Source: an uncultured SAR324 cluster bacterium
GTDB lineage: Bacteria > SAR324 > NAC60-12
DNA length: 64,000 bases
Direction: 5' to 3'
Assembly (NCBI GenBank): GCA_902562015.1
Contig: CACERX010000001.1
Location: 62,001-126,000, forward strand
Of this stretch, positions 26,839 to 36,277 are shown piece by piece (position 1 is the stretch's first letter; each line of letters starts with the position of its first letter). Position numbers and translations under genes: made by a program. The notes under the pieces were generated by a model. That model saw nothing but the letters and a program-made list of their open reading frames with translations. It ran no database searches and was not told the origin of the DNA.

Positions 26839-28779
26839 TCAGTTAATAACTTTCGAAAGTTCATTGTTATCTGCAACTACCCAACCAAGCCCAAGTGATT
26901 CCATCTTTTTTAGAGACGGATGACCAGTATCCACATCCCAATCGCATAAGCGGTAGTAATCTTCCAATGCAGCTTCCCATTCTTCCTCATTTATAAAATA
27001 ACCATCAGACCGTCCTCCTTTAAGAGGCCTTTTAAACATCTTTTTTGGAAGAGTGTCTGATTCTCTTCCTACACCTTCTCTTGAATTAAATGCCCTTAAC
27101 ATGTTGAGTCGGCGTTCACCAACTTCCAGAATCTCTTCCATATCTACATTCCAGCCCATTACAGCATTAATTGCTTGGACCAATTGTTCAGGCGTATAAA
27201 GCTGAAAGGAAGCTCCAAAAACAAATGCACATACTGAGATACTGTCCACCGCACTGGACAAATGCTGAGTGATCATTGCAAATCGCATCATTTCTTTGTT
27301 AAGAGCCAATTTTTCTTGAGGATTAGTAAGTCCAATTTCCTTCATGCGTTCCGGATAGGCTTTATACCCTGGATCATGTTCACTGGACTCATGATCTGCG
27401 CCAAATGGATTTGCCGCATAAATAACACTCAAGCTACGTTTTACCTGAGGCATGTGTGCAGGCGCTTCCTGACCTTTACTTGTAATTAAGTATTCTTCAG
27501 TTCCACGGCCAATAATCTCAGAAGCTTTCTTGGAGCCTTCCGCAAGGATTTCGCCGAAACCTTCTCGATGAGCTATCATCTCGGTAATTTTTACCATTGC
27601 TTCAGCGTTTCCATAATTCAGTTCGATTCCTCCTGTATCTTCTAGTGTTAATTTACCTTCTTCCCAGCACTCCATGGCCCATGCTATTGTAGCTCCGCAG
27701 GAAATGGTATCCATTCCATACATGTTACAAAGGGCATTTGCATGAATAATCGCATCCATATCACTTATACCGCAATAACTTCCAAAAGTGGCCAAGGTTT
27801 CATATTCCGGACCACCGTATTTCGCATCTGTTTTAAACGGCCCATCAACAACTTCTGAAACTCGTTTGCATTTGACTGTACAACTGAAACAAGTATCTCT
27901 CCCAAAACGATTCTGATCGTCTTTTTCATGGCCTCTTAGATGCTCATTGTAAAGTTTGTGACCATCAATTTCTTCATGTTTATCAAAGTTACCGCTGTTG
28001 AAATTATAAGTCGGTAAACCTCCGGCTCTATGTTGTGGAGAACATACACCTGGGGTTCCATATTTACCAAAGCCATCCATACCCGTAGGTTCCATATTTA
28101 CCTTTGCCAACTTCTGCATCTCCTTAAATTTTTCAGGATTAGCAATAACAGGTTTCATTTTCCCCCTTACCACAACTGCTTTAAGATTCTTTGAACCCAT
28201 AACAGCTCCCATACCTGTTCGGCCATTAGCGCGGTTGCTCATGCTTATCAGCGCAGAAAATCTAACTAGATTCTCCCCTGCAGGTCCAATCTGCAGGACC
28301 TCAATTCTCTTATCATCTAATTCTTCTTTAAGTTTATCCTCGGCGTCTCCTGTTTTTAACCCCCACAAATGACCAGCATCACGAAGTTCTGCCTCGCCAT
28401 GATGCATCCAAAGATAAACAGGCTTTGGAGATCTACCTTTGATAATTACTGCATCAAATCCAGAAAATTTCATCTCAGCTGGGAAATAACCCCCACCTTG
28501 TGCGTCTCCGATACAATCTGTAAGTGGAGATTTTGCAACGGAAGTTAAACGACTTTGTCCGGAAATTGGTGTTCCCGTTAAAATTCCTGTACATAAAGCA
28601 AGGACATTATCCGGACTGAAGGGATCAACTCCTGCTGGTGTCTCTTTAAGAACATAGTGCATACCCATCGCACTACCACCCATATACGTGCGGTAAAACT
28701 GTTCATCAGGTTCTTCAATTTCCAACTCACCTTTTGTTAAGTTTACATGTAAAATTTTTCCTGTGTATCCGTAAGTCAT
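26839..28779 (-). CDS. aor: Tungsten-containing aldehyde:ferredoxin oxidoreductase
   Basis: This 646-residue AOR-family protein has an N-terminal domain with YMGGSAMGMHYVLKE, and pterin-binding regions including SRLTSVAKSPLTDCIGDAQGGGY and NRANGRTGMGAVMGSKNLKAVVVRG. The [4Fe-4S] cysteines are Cys297, Cys300 and Cys304 (DTCFSCTVKC) with Cys517 as the likely fourth. AOR oxidises aldehydes to acids with ferredoxin, or can reduce acids in reverse, using a bis-tungstopterin site. The MoaD/ThiS-like gene 34 bp upstream is a common partner. No ferredoxin-like or NAD-linked AOR subunit is adjacent, so electrons must go to an unlinked carrier. Confidence 0.92.
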   Translation of the reverse strand: MTYGYTGKILHVNLTKGELEIEEPDEQFYRTYMGGSAMGMHYVLKETPAGVDPFSPDNVLALCTGILTGTPISGQSRLTSVAKSPLTDCIGDAQGGGYFPAEMKFSGFDAVIIKGRSPKPVYLWMHHGEAELRDAGHLWGLKTGDAEDKLKEELDDKRIEVLQIGPAGENLVRFSALISMSNRANGRTGMGAVMGSKNLKAVVVRGKMKPVIANPEKFKEMQKLAKVNMEPTGMDGFGKYGTPGVCSPQHRAGGLPTYNFNSGNFDKHEEIDGHKLYNEHLRGHEKDDQNRFGRDTCFSCTVKCKRVSEVVDGPFKTDAKYGGPEYETLATFGSYCGISDMDAIIHANALCNMYGMDTISCGATIAWAMECWEEGKLTLEDTGGIELNYGNAEAMVKITEMIAHREGFGEILAEGSKKASEIIGRGTEEYLITSKGQEAPAHMPQVKRSLSVIYAANPFGADHESSEHDPGYKAYPERMKEIGLTNPQEKLALNKEMMRFAMITQHLSSAVDSISVCAFVFGASFQLYTPEQLVQAINAVMGWNVDMEEILEVGERRLNMLRAFNSREGVGRESDTLPKKMFKRPLKGGRSDGYFINEEEWEAALEDYYRLCDWDVDTGHPSLKKMESLGLGWVVADNNELSKVIN

Positions 28780-28813
28780 ATTTTTTACTCTGATTGTTTT
28801 TTGAAATTATTTG

Positions 28814-29047
28814 CTAACCTCCGCTTACAAGGGAGAAAACAAGGACCTCATCTCCGTCACTTAGAACGTGGTCAAGTCCCTTCTCTTCATCCCCATTAAC
28901 TGCTACAACAACCTTTTGTTTGATTTTCAGTTCGTCCAACATATCAGCAATAGTAGAATTATTTGTCAGATTAAACACTGCTTTACCTCTGTCTGAATTC
29001 GGTAAAAAATCAACCAAAGGTCCCATTAATTCCAGATTAATTTCCAA
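28814..29047 (-). CDS. MoaD/ThiS-family sulfur carrier
   Basis: This 77-residue ubiquitin-fold protein ends in the diagnostic Gly-Gly (FSLVSGG), preceded by the ADMLDELKIKQKVVVAVNGDEEKGLDHVLSDGDEVLV pattern of MoaD/ThiS proteins. After C-terminal thiocarboxylation it donates sulfur, most often to make the dithiolene of molybdopterin or tungstopterin. It sits between the aldehyde dehydrogenase (44 bp) and the AOR gene (34 bp) on the minus strand, so it probably serves tungstopterin supply for this AOR. Confidence 0.9.
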   Translation of the reverse strand: MEINLELMGPLVDFLPNSDRGKAVFNLTNNSTIADMLDELKIKQKVVVAVNGDEEKGLDHVLSDGDEVLVFSLVSGG

Positions 29048-29091
29048 TTATTATCTTAAATAAAAGATGTTTTTGTAAATTTGTTAAATAA

Positions 29092-30582
29092 TCAATCGTT
29101 TATCCCACCCATACAAAGATACTTAATTTCTAGGTAGTCTTCAATACCATATTTAGAACCCTCACGCCCTGTTCCGGACTCTTTTACTCCGCCAAATGGA
29201 GCCATTTCAGTAGAAATAATTCCCTCATTTACTCCAACGATTCCGTATTCAAGGGCTTCAGAGACTCTCCATATACGTCCTATATCCCTGCTATAAAAAT
29301 ATGCAGCTAATCCAAATTCAGTGTCATTTGCAGTTTCAATAGCTTCTTCTTCTGTTTCAAATTTAAATACAGGAGCCATCGGTCCAAATGTCTCTTCTTT
29401 TGCAACCAGCATTCCTTTTGTTACCCCTGAAAGTACTGTAGGCTCAAAAAAAGTTCCGCCAAGTTGGTGTCTTTGTCCTCCCGCCAGAAGTTTTGCTCCT
29501 TTGGAAAGAGCATCTTTTACATGGCTTTCAACTTTTTCAATAGCAGCCTCATTAATAAGTGGTCCCTGCTGGGATCCATCTTCAAAACCATCTGCAACTT
29601 TTATATTATTAGCTGCTTCTGCCAGCATATCACAAAATTTGTCATATACTTTACTCTGTGCCATAATTCGGTTTGCACAAACACAGGTTTGACCTGCATT
29701 CCTAAATTTACTCGCCAATGCTCCTAAAACCGCTGCTTCCAAATCAGCATCATCGAAAACAATAAAAGGTGCATTACCTCCCAGCTCAAGTGCAAGTTTT
29801 TTGACAGTGCCCGAACATTGCTTCATTAGTAGCTTGCCTACTCCAGTTGAACCCGTGAAACTTAGTTTTCTTACTATTGGATTGCTAGTAAATTCACCAC
29901 CTATTTCAACCGCATCTCCTGTAATTGTGCTTAATATCCCGGGAGGTACGCCAGCTCTTTCAGCAAGCTCACAAAGCGCAAAAGCTGAAAAAGGTGTGTC
30001 GGGAGCTGGTTTGATTACCATTGGACATCCTGCAGCCAAGGCTGGAGCTGCTTTCCTGGTGATCATTGCTGCAGGGAAATTCCATGGAGTTATTGCGACT
30101 GTAACTCCAATTGGCTGCTTGATAACTACAATACGCTTATCTGATGCATGTGCAGGGATAGTATCGCCATAGAGTCGCTTCCCTTCTTCTCCGAACCACT
30201 CCACAAAGCTTGCTGCGTATGCTATTTCTCCGATGGATTCTGTAAGAGGTTTACCTTGCTCTGCAGTCATTAGGCGTGCGAGGTCTTCCTGGTTTTCCAT
30301 CATCAGTTCGTACCACTTGCGTAATATTAATGCACGTTCTTTTGATGTTTTAGAACGCCATTTTGGCCACGCATTATTAGCTGCTTCTATAGCTCTTTTA
30401 GCCTCGGTAGACCCGCAATTCGGAACTGTACCTAAAACCTTTCCATTGGATGGGTTTGTAATTTCATTGATTTCTCCATTATCTGCATCTGACCATTTAC
30501 CATTTATGTAGACCTGTTGCCGGAATAATGAAGAATCCCTCATTCCAATTGATTTGACTGTTTCGCTCGTACTGTCTGACAT
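29092..30582 (-). CDS. NAD(P)-dependent aldehyde dehydrogenase, GabD-like
   Basis: This 496-residue aldehyde dehydrogenase is of the succinate-semialdehyde type: ITPWNFPAAMITRKAAPALAAGC, LSFTGSTGVGKLLM, the catalytic glutamate in LALELGGNAPFIVFDDAD and the catalytic cysteine in FRNAGQTCVCANRI. It probably oxidises a C4-C5 semialdehyde; an adipyl-CoA-type semialdehyde (BoxD role) is possible but not shown. A strong ribosome site (GGGAGGAG) precedes the ATG. It heads a minus-strand unit with the MoaD-like and AOR genes, an unusual pairing of two unrelated aldehyde-oxidising enzymes. Confidence 0.9.
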   Translation of the reverse strand: MSDSTSETVKSIGMRDSSLFRQQVYINGKWSDADNGEINEITNPSNGKVLGTVPNCGSTEAKRAIEAANNAWPKWRSKTSKERALILRKWYELMMENQEDLARLMTAEQGKPLTESIGEIAYAASFVEWFGEEGKRLYGDTIPAHASDKRIVVIKQPIGVTVAITPWNFPAAMITRKAAPALAAGCPMVIKPAPDTPFSAFALCELAERAGVPPGILSTITGDAVEIGGEFTSNPIVRKLSFTGSTGVGKLLMKQCSGTVKKLALELGGNAPFIVFDDADLEAAVLGALASKFRNAGQTCVCANRIMAQSKVYDKFCDMLAEAANNIKVADGFEDGSQQGPLINEAAIEKVESHVKDALSKGAKLLAGGQRHQLGGTFFEPTVLSGVTKGMLVAKEETFGPMAPVFKFETEEEAIETANDTEFGLAAYFYSRDIGRIWRVSEALEYGIVGVNEGIISTEMAPFGGVKESGTGREGSKYGIEDYLEIKYLCMGGIND

Positions 30583-31082
30583 TGGCTCCTCCCTCTTAAG
30601 GCAATTGTAAAAACTATGATAAGTTTTTAGTTATCTATATTATGGTTCAATTTTTTCACATGCATTGTCCTTTCTAAAACGAGTGAAATGCAAGATAATT
30701 AAAATTCCAATAAATATTATTTCAGTTTAAATTCCTCAATTTTATTTAATTTTCTACAAATCGGATAAATATATTTGAAAATTAAGGGGAAAAATTTAAA
30801 ATAAGAAAATAATTTTTTTGGCTGCAGTTAAAGTCTATTATTTATTAACAAAATTGATTCTTCAATGACTTGTTAACAAATTTCAAATCAAATTTGATGA
30901 TATACAACTGTCAATCAATCAAACTTTTAGAGAACATTAAATAATGATTATTTTATTTGAATTAAGAATTATTGTTTGATCTAAAATGCTTTTTTTTAAT
31001 ATGCAACTTTTAATTCATATATAATCTCTCTATAGATATAAAATTAAACTACTAAAAAATTTATTTACTGCTCTTTCAGCAT
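30583..31082. other. 500-bp gene-free AT-rich interval
   Basis: This spacer separates the divergent gabD-like gene and the zinc-ribbon/HExxH gene and must contain their promoters. It is strongly AT-rich and holds the gabD ribosome site at its left edge. I see no convincing small gene, repeat or riboswitch in it. Confidence 0.4.
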
Positions 31083-31877
31083 TTGAATAATTTAACTTCT
31101 GATAAAAGTATTTTGTTTCCTGAAGATTCTCAGGAATTCCCCAATTTGCAATGTCCTTCATGTGGTGGAGACGAATTCAAAGTTATTCCTTTGTCAGGAC
31201 AAAAAGGTGAAAGTTTTATCAGAATTTTTTGTAACATTTGTGGAGAGCATTTATTATTTCAGACTTCATATTCCTCAAGTTCCAATAAAGAATCTGAAAA
31301 AGATTATGATAATAATAATTTAATAAATATCAGTTTTTTACAAAAAGAATGGGAGGAATGGGTAGGCTGGAAAGAGAGACACCTAAAATCAAATGTATCA
31401 AGTAAAACATTTTTTTCTAAGTATTCACAATTTTGCCTCGCCTTTTTGATATGTGGAATAGTTTTATTTTTTATTTTAGATCGATGGCATCTACTTGACC
31501 CGATTTTAGAATTTCCTGAAGAAAGGCAAAAGCATATTATAGATTTAGCTGAAGTGCTTTTGGAAGTGCCATGTTTCCCTTCAATCATGAAGAGCAAAAT
31601 CAACACTGTACCAATTAAATATACCAGAGAGCGTCCAGTGCATAAGGATTTTGTTCAATATGGAGAAGCAGGGATATACTGGGGAGAAGAACATATCAAA
31701 ATTCATCGCTCAAACTTTTGGTTCTTTGGTTTGCCTAAAAAAAACCAATTACTTAATACTCTGGTTCACGAATTGAGACACAGAAGTAGCCCAGGACTGG
31801 GACATAACAGAAAATTTTATAAACTGGTTAATAAAGACGTAAAATGTGTGGAAAATTACCTGAATGATTTGAAATGA
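31083..31877 (+). CDS. Membrane-anchored zinc-ribbon protein with HExxH metallopeptidase-like domain
   Basis: This 264-residue protein of unrecognised family combines three parts. An N-terminal zinc ribbon has Cys24/Cys27 (QCPSCGG) and Cys50/Cys53 (FCNICGEH). One membrane helix lies at about residues 117-134. The C-terminal domain has HELRH at 229-233, which fits HExxH, followed eight residues later by His241 in LGHNRKFYKLV. The HExxH...H...FY layout recalls SprT/YgjP-like zincins, so a zinc protease is plausible. The start is TTG at 31083 with no clear ribosome site; the ribbon argues for an early start. It stands alone between large AT-rich spacers. Confidence 0.6.
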   Translation: MNNLTSDKSILFPEDSQEFPNLQCPSCGGDEFKVIPLSGQKGESFIRIFCNICGEHLLFQTSYSSSSNKESEKDYDNNNLINISFLQKEWEEWVGWKERHLKSNVSSKTFFSKYSQFCLAFLICGIVLFFILDRWHLLDPILEFPEERQKHIIDLAEVLLEVPCFPSIMKSKINTVPIKYTRERPVHKDFVQYGEAGIYWGEEHIKIHRSNFWFFGLPKKNQLLNTLVHELRHRSSPGLGHNRKFYKLVNKDVKCVENYLNDLK

Positions 31878-32206
31878 TTTGAAAATAATACTTTTTATTG
31901 CCGTTCTGTTGGAAATAATATAGTACTTTAAAAAGGTCTAGAGAAAGTAGATCTAAACTAAAGAAAATATGGTAATATCTTCAAAGATAGGACATATTAA
32001 TCAATTATTTACTGTCAAATTTTAAGTAAAAATTAATTGTTACTGAAATTAGAAATTTATTAATTCCTAAACCAGAGACATAACAGTAAATATACACTTA
32101 GTTTTTAATTGACATCCCAAGAAAGTAGAGTTATTGTTTTCGTGCTTTGGTTAATTGCTACCGGTAATAATGTTAATTCAAATTTTTACAAATAAAAGGA
32201 GAAATA
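31878..32206. other. 329-bp interval upstream of the livK-like gene
   Basis: The interval is AT-rich and gene-free. It includes a sigma70-like promoter at 32109-32137 and the ribosome site AAAGGAGAAATA directly before the binding-protein ATG. Nothing else recognisable. Confidence 0.5.
32109..32137 (+). promoter_or_regulatory. Sigma70-type promoter for the livKHMGF-like operon
   Basis: The -35 box is TTGACA at 32109-32114, a perfect match. A 17-bp spacer follows, then TATTGT at 32132-32137 (four of six matches). It lies 70 bp upstream of the binding-protein start on the same strand. Confidence 0.5.
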
Positions 32207-33379
32207 ATGAGAAAAATATTATTCTGGATTTCAGTTTCTGCATCACTGGTTATAAGTCAGATTGCAATAGCTGAAACAGTTAAAATTGGATTTGTAACTA
32301 CACTTACGGGTGGTGCCGGTGCTATTGGGAATGATATGCGTGATGCCGTTGAGCTGGCACTTGATCACCTGGGAAGAAAAATGTCAGGCTCAGATGTGAA
32401 AATGTTTTATGAAGACGATACTTTTAAACCTGATGTTGGAAAACAAAAAACGGAGAAGTTAGTAAAAAAGGACAAAGTTCATTTTGTTTCAGGATATATA
32501 TGGAGTCATGTTCTAATGGCTTCACGTAATTCTGTTGTAGGTAAGGGACCGTTCATGATTTCCTCCAATGCAGGTCCTGGTCCGGTTGCCGGGAAACTGT
32601 GCCATGAAGATTTTTTCTCAACATCATGGCAAAACGATCAAACTACCATGGCAATGGGTGAGGTACTTAATCAACTGGGTATAAAGAATCTCTACATTAT
32701 GGCTCCAAACTATGCTGCTGGGAAAAACATGGTTGCCGGAGTAACAAGAACATTTAAGGGAAATATCGTTGGGAAAGATATGACAAAGTTTCCTGCACAG
32801 ATCGATTTTTCAGCAGAACTTGCAAAGATTCGCTCTGCTAACCCCGACGCAGTATTTGTATTTTATCCGGGGAAACATGGTCTTCAGATAGTCAAACAGT
32901 ATTCACAAGCAGGATTGCAGGGTAAAATCCCTTTTTACTCAGCTTTCACAGTAGATTCATTAAACCTTCCACGCTTGAAAGGTCTGGCAGAAGGTAGCTT
33001 GATGACACAATTCTGGGCACCGGATCTTGATAATCCCGTAAATACGCGTTTTGTCGCAGATTACCGTAAAAAGACAGGACGTTATCCAACATTCTACGCA
33101 GCACAATCTTATGACACAATTATGCTTATCAACAGTGCAGTTGAATCTGTAGGAGGGAATTTATCAAATAAAAAAGGTATGCGAAAAGCAATGCGCAAAG
33201 CTGAATTCCCATCTGTTCGTGGACCTTTTAAATATGGTAACAACCATTTTCCTATCCAAAACTTTTACTTGCGTAAAGTAATTAAAGATTCCGAGGGAAA
33301 CTACACAACCAGTATTGTGAAAACCGTTTACACAAATCACCAAGATACTTACGCAAAGGATTGTAAAATGTCCTGGTAG
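32207..33379 (+). CDS. HAAT-family ABC transporter periplasmic binding protein (LivK-like)
   Basis: This 390-residue exported protein has a signal peptide (residues 1-23, ending IAIAETV) and the two-lobed type I periplasmic fold. VKIGFVTTLTGGAGAIGNDMRDAVELALDHL opens the first lobe and FYAAQSYDTIMLINSAVESVGG lies in the second. It feeds the permease pair and two ATPases encoded downstream. The class transports branched-chain amino acids but many members carry aromatic acids, amides or urea. Substrate cannot be decided here; an aromatic acid would suit the box genes elsewhere in the window (inference). A strong ribosome site (AAAGGAG) precedes the ATG. Confidence 0.9.
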   Translation: MRKILFWISVSASLVISQIAIAETVKIGFVTTLTGGAGAIGNDMRDAVELALDHLGRKMSGSDVKMFYEDDTFKPDVGKQKTEKLVKKDKVHFVSGYIWSHVLMASRNSVVGKGPFMISSNAGPGPVAGKLCHEDFFSTSWQNDQTTMAMGEVLNQLGIKNLYIMAPNYAAGKNMVAGVTRTFKGNIVGKDMTKFPAQIDFSAELAKIRSANPDAVFVFYPGKHGLQIVKQYSQAGLQGKIPFYSAFTVDSLNLPRLKGLAEGSLMTQFWAPDLDNPVNTRFVADYRKKTGRYPTFYAAQSYDTIMLINSAVESVGGNLSNKKGMRKAMRKAEFPSVRGPFKYGNNHFPIQNFYLRKVIKDSEGNYTTSIVKTVYTNHQDTYAKDCKMSW

Positions 33380-33392
33380 CATTACTTTTTTT

Positions 33393-33413
33393 GGAGGGAC
33401 TTTTTGTCCCTCC
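33393..33413 (+). terminator. Perfect hairpin after the binding-protein gene
   Basis: The arms ggagggac and gtccctcc are perfect 8-bp complements around a ttttt loop, 14 bp after the stop. Little U-tract follows on the plus strand (atatctt). It may therefore be a partial terminator, or an RNA-stabilising hairpin that raises binding-protein mRNA relative to the permease genes, as is common in such operons. Confidence 0.6.
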
Positions 33414-33604
33414 ATATCTTGATTACTCCCTTCCACAATTCAACCTTAAAGACAATGTCAAAATTTCCCAAGATTTATTCTATGTATAAAATATACTGAA
33501 ATATTTTTTGTATTATGCTGAATTTTATGCAAGTTATTGATTTAGTTATTTAAATTGTTAAACATAATTTCCAATAAAAACATTTCAATACAATTAAGGT
33601 CCTG

Positions 33605-34528
33605 GTGAACTGGGTACTGCTTCTAGAGCAAACGCTTAATGGTTTACAATTAGGTGTACTGCTGTTTCTGCTTGCAGCAGGACTCACTTTAATTTTTGGT
33701 ATCATGGACCTGATTAACTTGGCACATGGATCTCTCTACATGATGGGAGCCTACTTTGCCGCAACATTTACAAATTGGACAGAATCTTTTTTCCTTGGAT
33801 TACTTCTTACTTTGCCGGCATGCATGCTGTTTGGAATGTTATTAGAAATCATTGCTATACGTAAACTCTATACAAGAAGTCATCTTGATCAAGTTCTGGC
33901 AACCTTCGGTCTCATCTTTTTTTTTAATGAATTTGTACGACTATTATGGGGCCCTATCGGACTCGACATTCCACTTCCAGAAATGTTAAACGGCAGTGTC
34001 GAACTGATTTTTGGAATAAGATATCCCGTATTTAGACTGGCAATTATTGCTGTGGGAATAACAGTAGCCCTTTTACTTTACTTACTCATATCCCGTACAA
34101 AATTAGGCATGCTGATTAGGGCCGGGGCAAGCAACCGTAAAATGGTAGGTGCGCTTGGAGTAAATATAAACCTACTCTACACTATTGTTTTTGGTTTAGG
34201 TGCTGCGCTTGCAGGTTTGGCGGGATTGATGGCAGCCCCAATCATGACTGTGGAAATTGGAATGGGAGAAGGAATATTGATATTAACCTTTGTAGTCATA
34301 GTTATTGGAGGTGTTGGCTCAATTCGCGGAGCATTTTTAGCAGCACTTCTAGTGGGTTTTATTGATACTGTAGGCAGATCTTTCCTTCCGGACATATTAG
34401 GACTTTTTGTTTCCAACGATGTTGCAGATACAGCAGCCCCTGCCATTTCTTCAATGCTGACCTATGTTCTAATGGCACTAATTCTGGCGATCAGGCCAAA
34501 AGGACTTTTCCCACCAAAAGGAGTATAA
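33605..34528 (+). CDS. livH: ABC transporter permease, LivH-like
   Basis: This 307-residue integral membrane protein has the LivH pattern: NGLQLGVLLFLLAAGLTLIFGIMDLINLAHGSLYMMGAYFA at the N-terminus, the RTKLGMLIRAGASNRKMVGALGVN coupling loop and VVIVIGGVGSIRGAFLAALLVGF. It forms the membrane channel with the LivM-like protein. The start is GTG at 33605, chosen because it keeps the conserved N-terminal helix. It lies 225 bp after the binding-protein gene and its stop abuts the next start. Confidence 0.93.
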   Translation: MNWVLLLEQTLNGLQLGVLLFLLAAGLTLIFGIMDLINLAHGSLYMMGAYFAATFTNWTESFFLGLLLTLPACMLFGMLLEIIAIRKLYTRSHLDQVLATFGLIFFFNEFVRLLWGPIGLDIPLPEMLNGSVELIFGIRYPVFRLAIIAVGITVALLLYLLISRTKLGMLIRAGASNRKMVGALGVNINLLYTIVFGLGAALAGLAGLMAAPIMTVEIGMGEGILILTFVVIVIGGVGSIRGAFLAALLVGFIDTVGRSFLPDILGLFVSNDVADTAAPAISSMLTYVLMALILAIRPKGLFPPKGV

Positions 34529-35512
34529 ATGAACTGGTCCCCTCGTACAGTTTTAATTGCCATATTAATGACAGGATTAGCTGCAATCCCATTGATTTCT
34601 GAAGCTATTGATGAGCCTTTTTACACAGTAATGTTTTCGAGAATGCTCATACTTTCTATTGGAGCAATTAGCCTAAATCTTATCTTGGGATTTGGTGGAA
34701 TGGTAAGTTTTGGTCATTCAGTTTATCTGGGGATTGGATCATATGTAGTTGGAATTGGAACATTACACGCCATTGAAGACAGTGTATCCTGGATGTCAAA
34801 CGGATTCATTCATATTTGCGTTGCAGTTGCCGTTTCTGCATTAACTGCGTTAATTATTGGAGCTATTTCACTGCGTACTCGAGGAATTTATTTCATTATG
34901 ATTACACTCGCTTTTGCTCAAATGTTCTATTTTATTGCTGTAGGGAATGATAATTATGGTGGAGATGATGGACTAAGCCTTTATACAAGAAGCGAGTTTA
35001 ATGAATTACTGGATCTTTCAAATGATAACATCCTTTACTATCTTAATTTTATATTCATGATTGTTTTTTTGTATTTTTCTCACCGCCTGATCAATTCTCG
35101 TTTCGGTATGCTAATCCGCGGAGCAAAATCTAATGAAAAAAGAATGGAAACTATTGGATTCCCTGTTTATCGTTACCGTCTTGTAGCTTTTGTACTTGCT
35201 GGAGCTATTTGTGGAATAGCAGGGGTATTGTCCGCAAATCAAACAGATTTTGTCAGTCCTGCTGTTATGCATTGGACTCGTTCTGGAGAATTAATTATTA
35301 TGGTTGTGCTAGGTGGTATGGGGACACTTTTTGGCCCTGTTATTGGCGCGGTAGCATTTTTGTTTTTGGAAGAATTTCTTTCGGAAATCACGGAATACTG
35401 GCAGATAATTTTTGGTCCAATGCTTGTGCTTATTGTAATATTTGGGAAAGGTGGAATTGATGGAATTTTAATTAGACTAGACAAGTGGTGGCAAACAAAA
35501 AAATATATGTAA
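34529..35512 (+). CDS. livM: ABC transporter permease, LivM-like
   Basis: This 327-residue membrane protein is the second permease: ISLNLILGFGGMVSFGHSVYLGIGSYVVGIG, LRTRGIYFIMITLAFAQMFYFIA, the SRFGMLIRGAKSNEKRMETIGFPV coupling loop and IIMVVLGGMGTLFGPVIGAV. The ATG directly follows the livH stop with no gap, a sign of translational coupling. It is followed 18 bp later by the first ATPase gene. Confidence 0.93.
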   Translation: MNWSPRTVLIAILMTGLAAIPLISEAIDEPFYTVMFSRMLILSIGAISLNLILGFGGMVSFGHSVYLGIGSYVVGIGTLHAIEDSVSWMSNGFIHICVAVAVSALTALIIGAISLRTRGIYFIMITLAFAQMFYFIAVGNDNYGGDDGLSLYTRSEFNELLDLSNDNILYYLNFIFMIVFLYFSHRLINSRFGMLIRGAKSNEKRMETIGFPVYRYRLVAFVLAGAICGIAGVLSANQTDFVSPAVMHWTRSGELIIMVVLGGMGTLFGPVIGAVAFLFLEEFLSEITEYWQIIFGPMLVLIVIFGKGGIDGILIRLDKWWQTKKYM

Positions 35513-35530
35513 TTTATAAAATACTCAAAA

Positions 35531-36277
35531 ATGTTAATAGTTGATTCTCTTGTTAAATCATTTGGAGGGTTATTGGCCATTGACGATCTTTCCTTTCATG
35601 TGCAGGAAGGAGAAATTCATGCTGTAATTGGACCTAATGGTGCAGGAAAAACCACTTTGATAAGCCAGCTTAGTGGTGAAATAAAATCTGATTCAGGAAC
35701 TGTTTTGTTTGATGGAATAAATATTTCAGGTATGGATGTACATTTGCGCTCTTCACTTGGAATTGCACGTTCATTTCAAATTACGAATATTTTTCTTGAT
35801 TTAACTACACATGACAATGTATCTCTTGCAGTACAGGCTCATGCAGGTCATTCATTTAAATTCTGGAAAGAAGCCAGAAAAGATCATGAACTCAGACAAC
35901 CTGCGCTGGAATTTTTGAAGCAAGTTGGTCTAGAAAAGAGAGCAGAAGTTGTGGCAGGACAACTATCACATGGTGAGCATCGTCAGTTGGAAATTGCAAT
36001 GGCTTTGGCAACGCGACCTAAATTATTGCTTCTTGACGAACCTATGGCAGGAATGGGCCAAAAAGAATCACTAGCAATGGTTGAAATTATACGGGAACTT
36101 AAAGGCAAATTAACCATCCTGCTTATAGAACATGATATGGATGTGGTTTTCACTTTGGCAGATAAGATCACAGTGCTTTTAAATGGCAGATGTATCGCAA
36201 CTGATAGTCCAGAGAGCATTCGGAAGAATCCTGAAGTAAAAAAGGCATATCTTGGAGAGGATAATATTGATGCTTGA
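35531..36277 (+). CDS. livG: ABC transporter ATPase, LivG-like
   Basis: This 248-residue nucleotide-binding subunit has Walker A GPNGAGKTT (about residues 34-42), a signature loop that reads LSHGEHRQLE rather than LSGGQ (normal in LivG-type proteins), Walker B LLLLDEPMAGM and the switch histidine in LLIEHDMDVV. It powers import together with the LivF-like ATPase, whose start overlaps its stop by 8 bp. Confidence 0.93.
   Translation: MLIVDSLVKSFGGLLAIDDLSFHVQEGEIHAVIGPNGAGKTTLISQLSGEIKSDSGTVLFDGINISGMDVHLRSSLGIARSFQITNIFLDLTTHDNVSLAVQAHAGHSFKFWKEARKDHELRQPALEFLKQVGLEKRAEVVAGQLSHGEHRQLEIAMALATRPKLLLLDEPMAGMGQKESLAMVEIIRELKGKLTILLIEHDMDVVFTLADKITVLLNGRCIATDSPESIRKNPEVKKAYLGEDNIDA

Noticed and set aside
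29321..30172. Plus-strand ORFs opposite the GabD-like gene
   Set aside because: Antisense shadows of a strongly conserved dehydrogenase gene.
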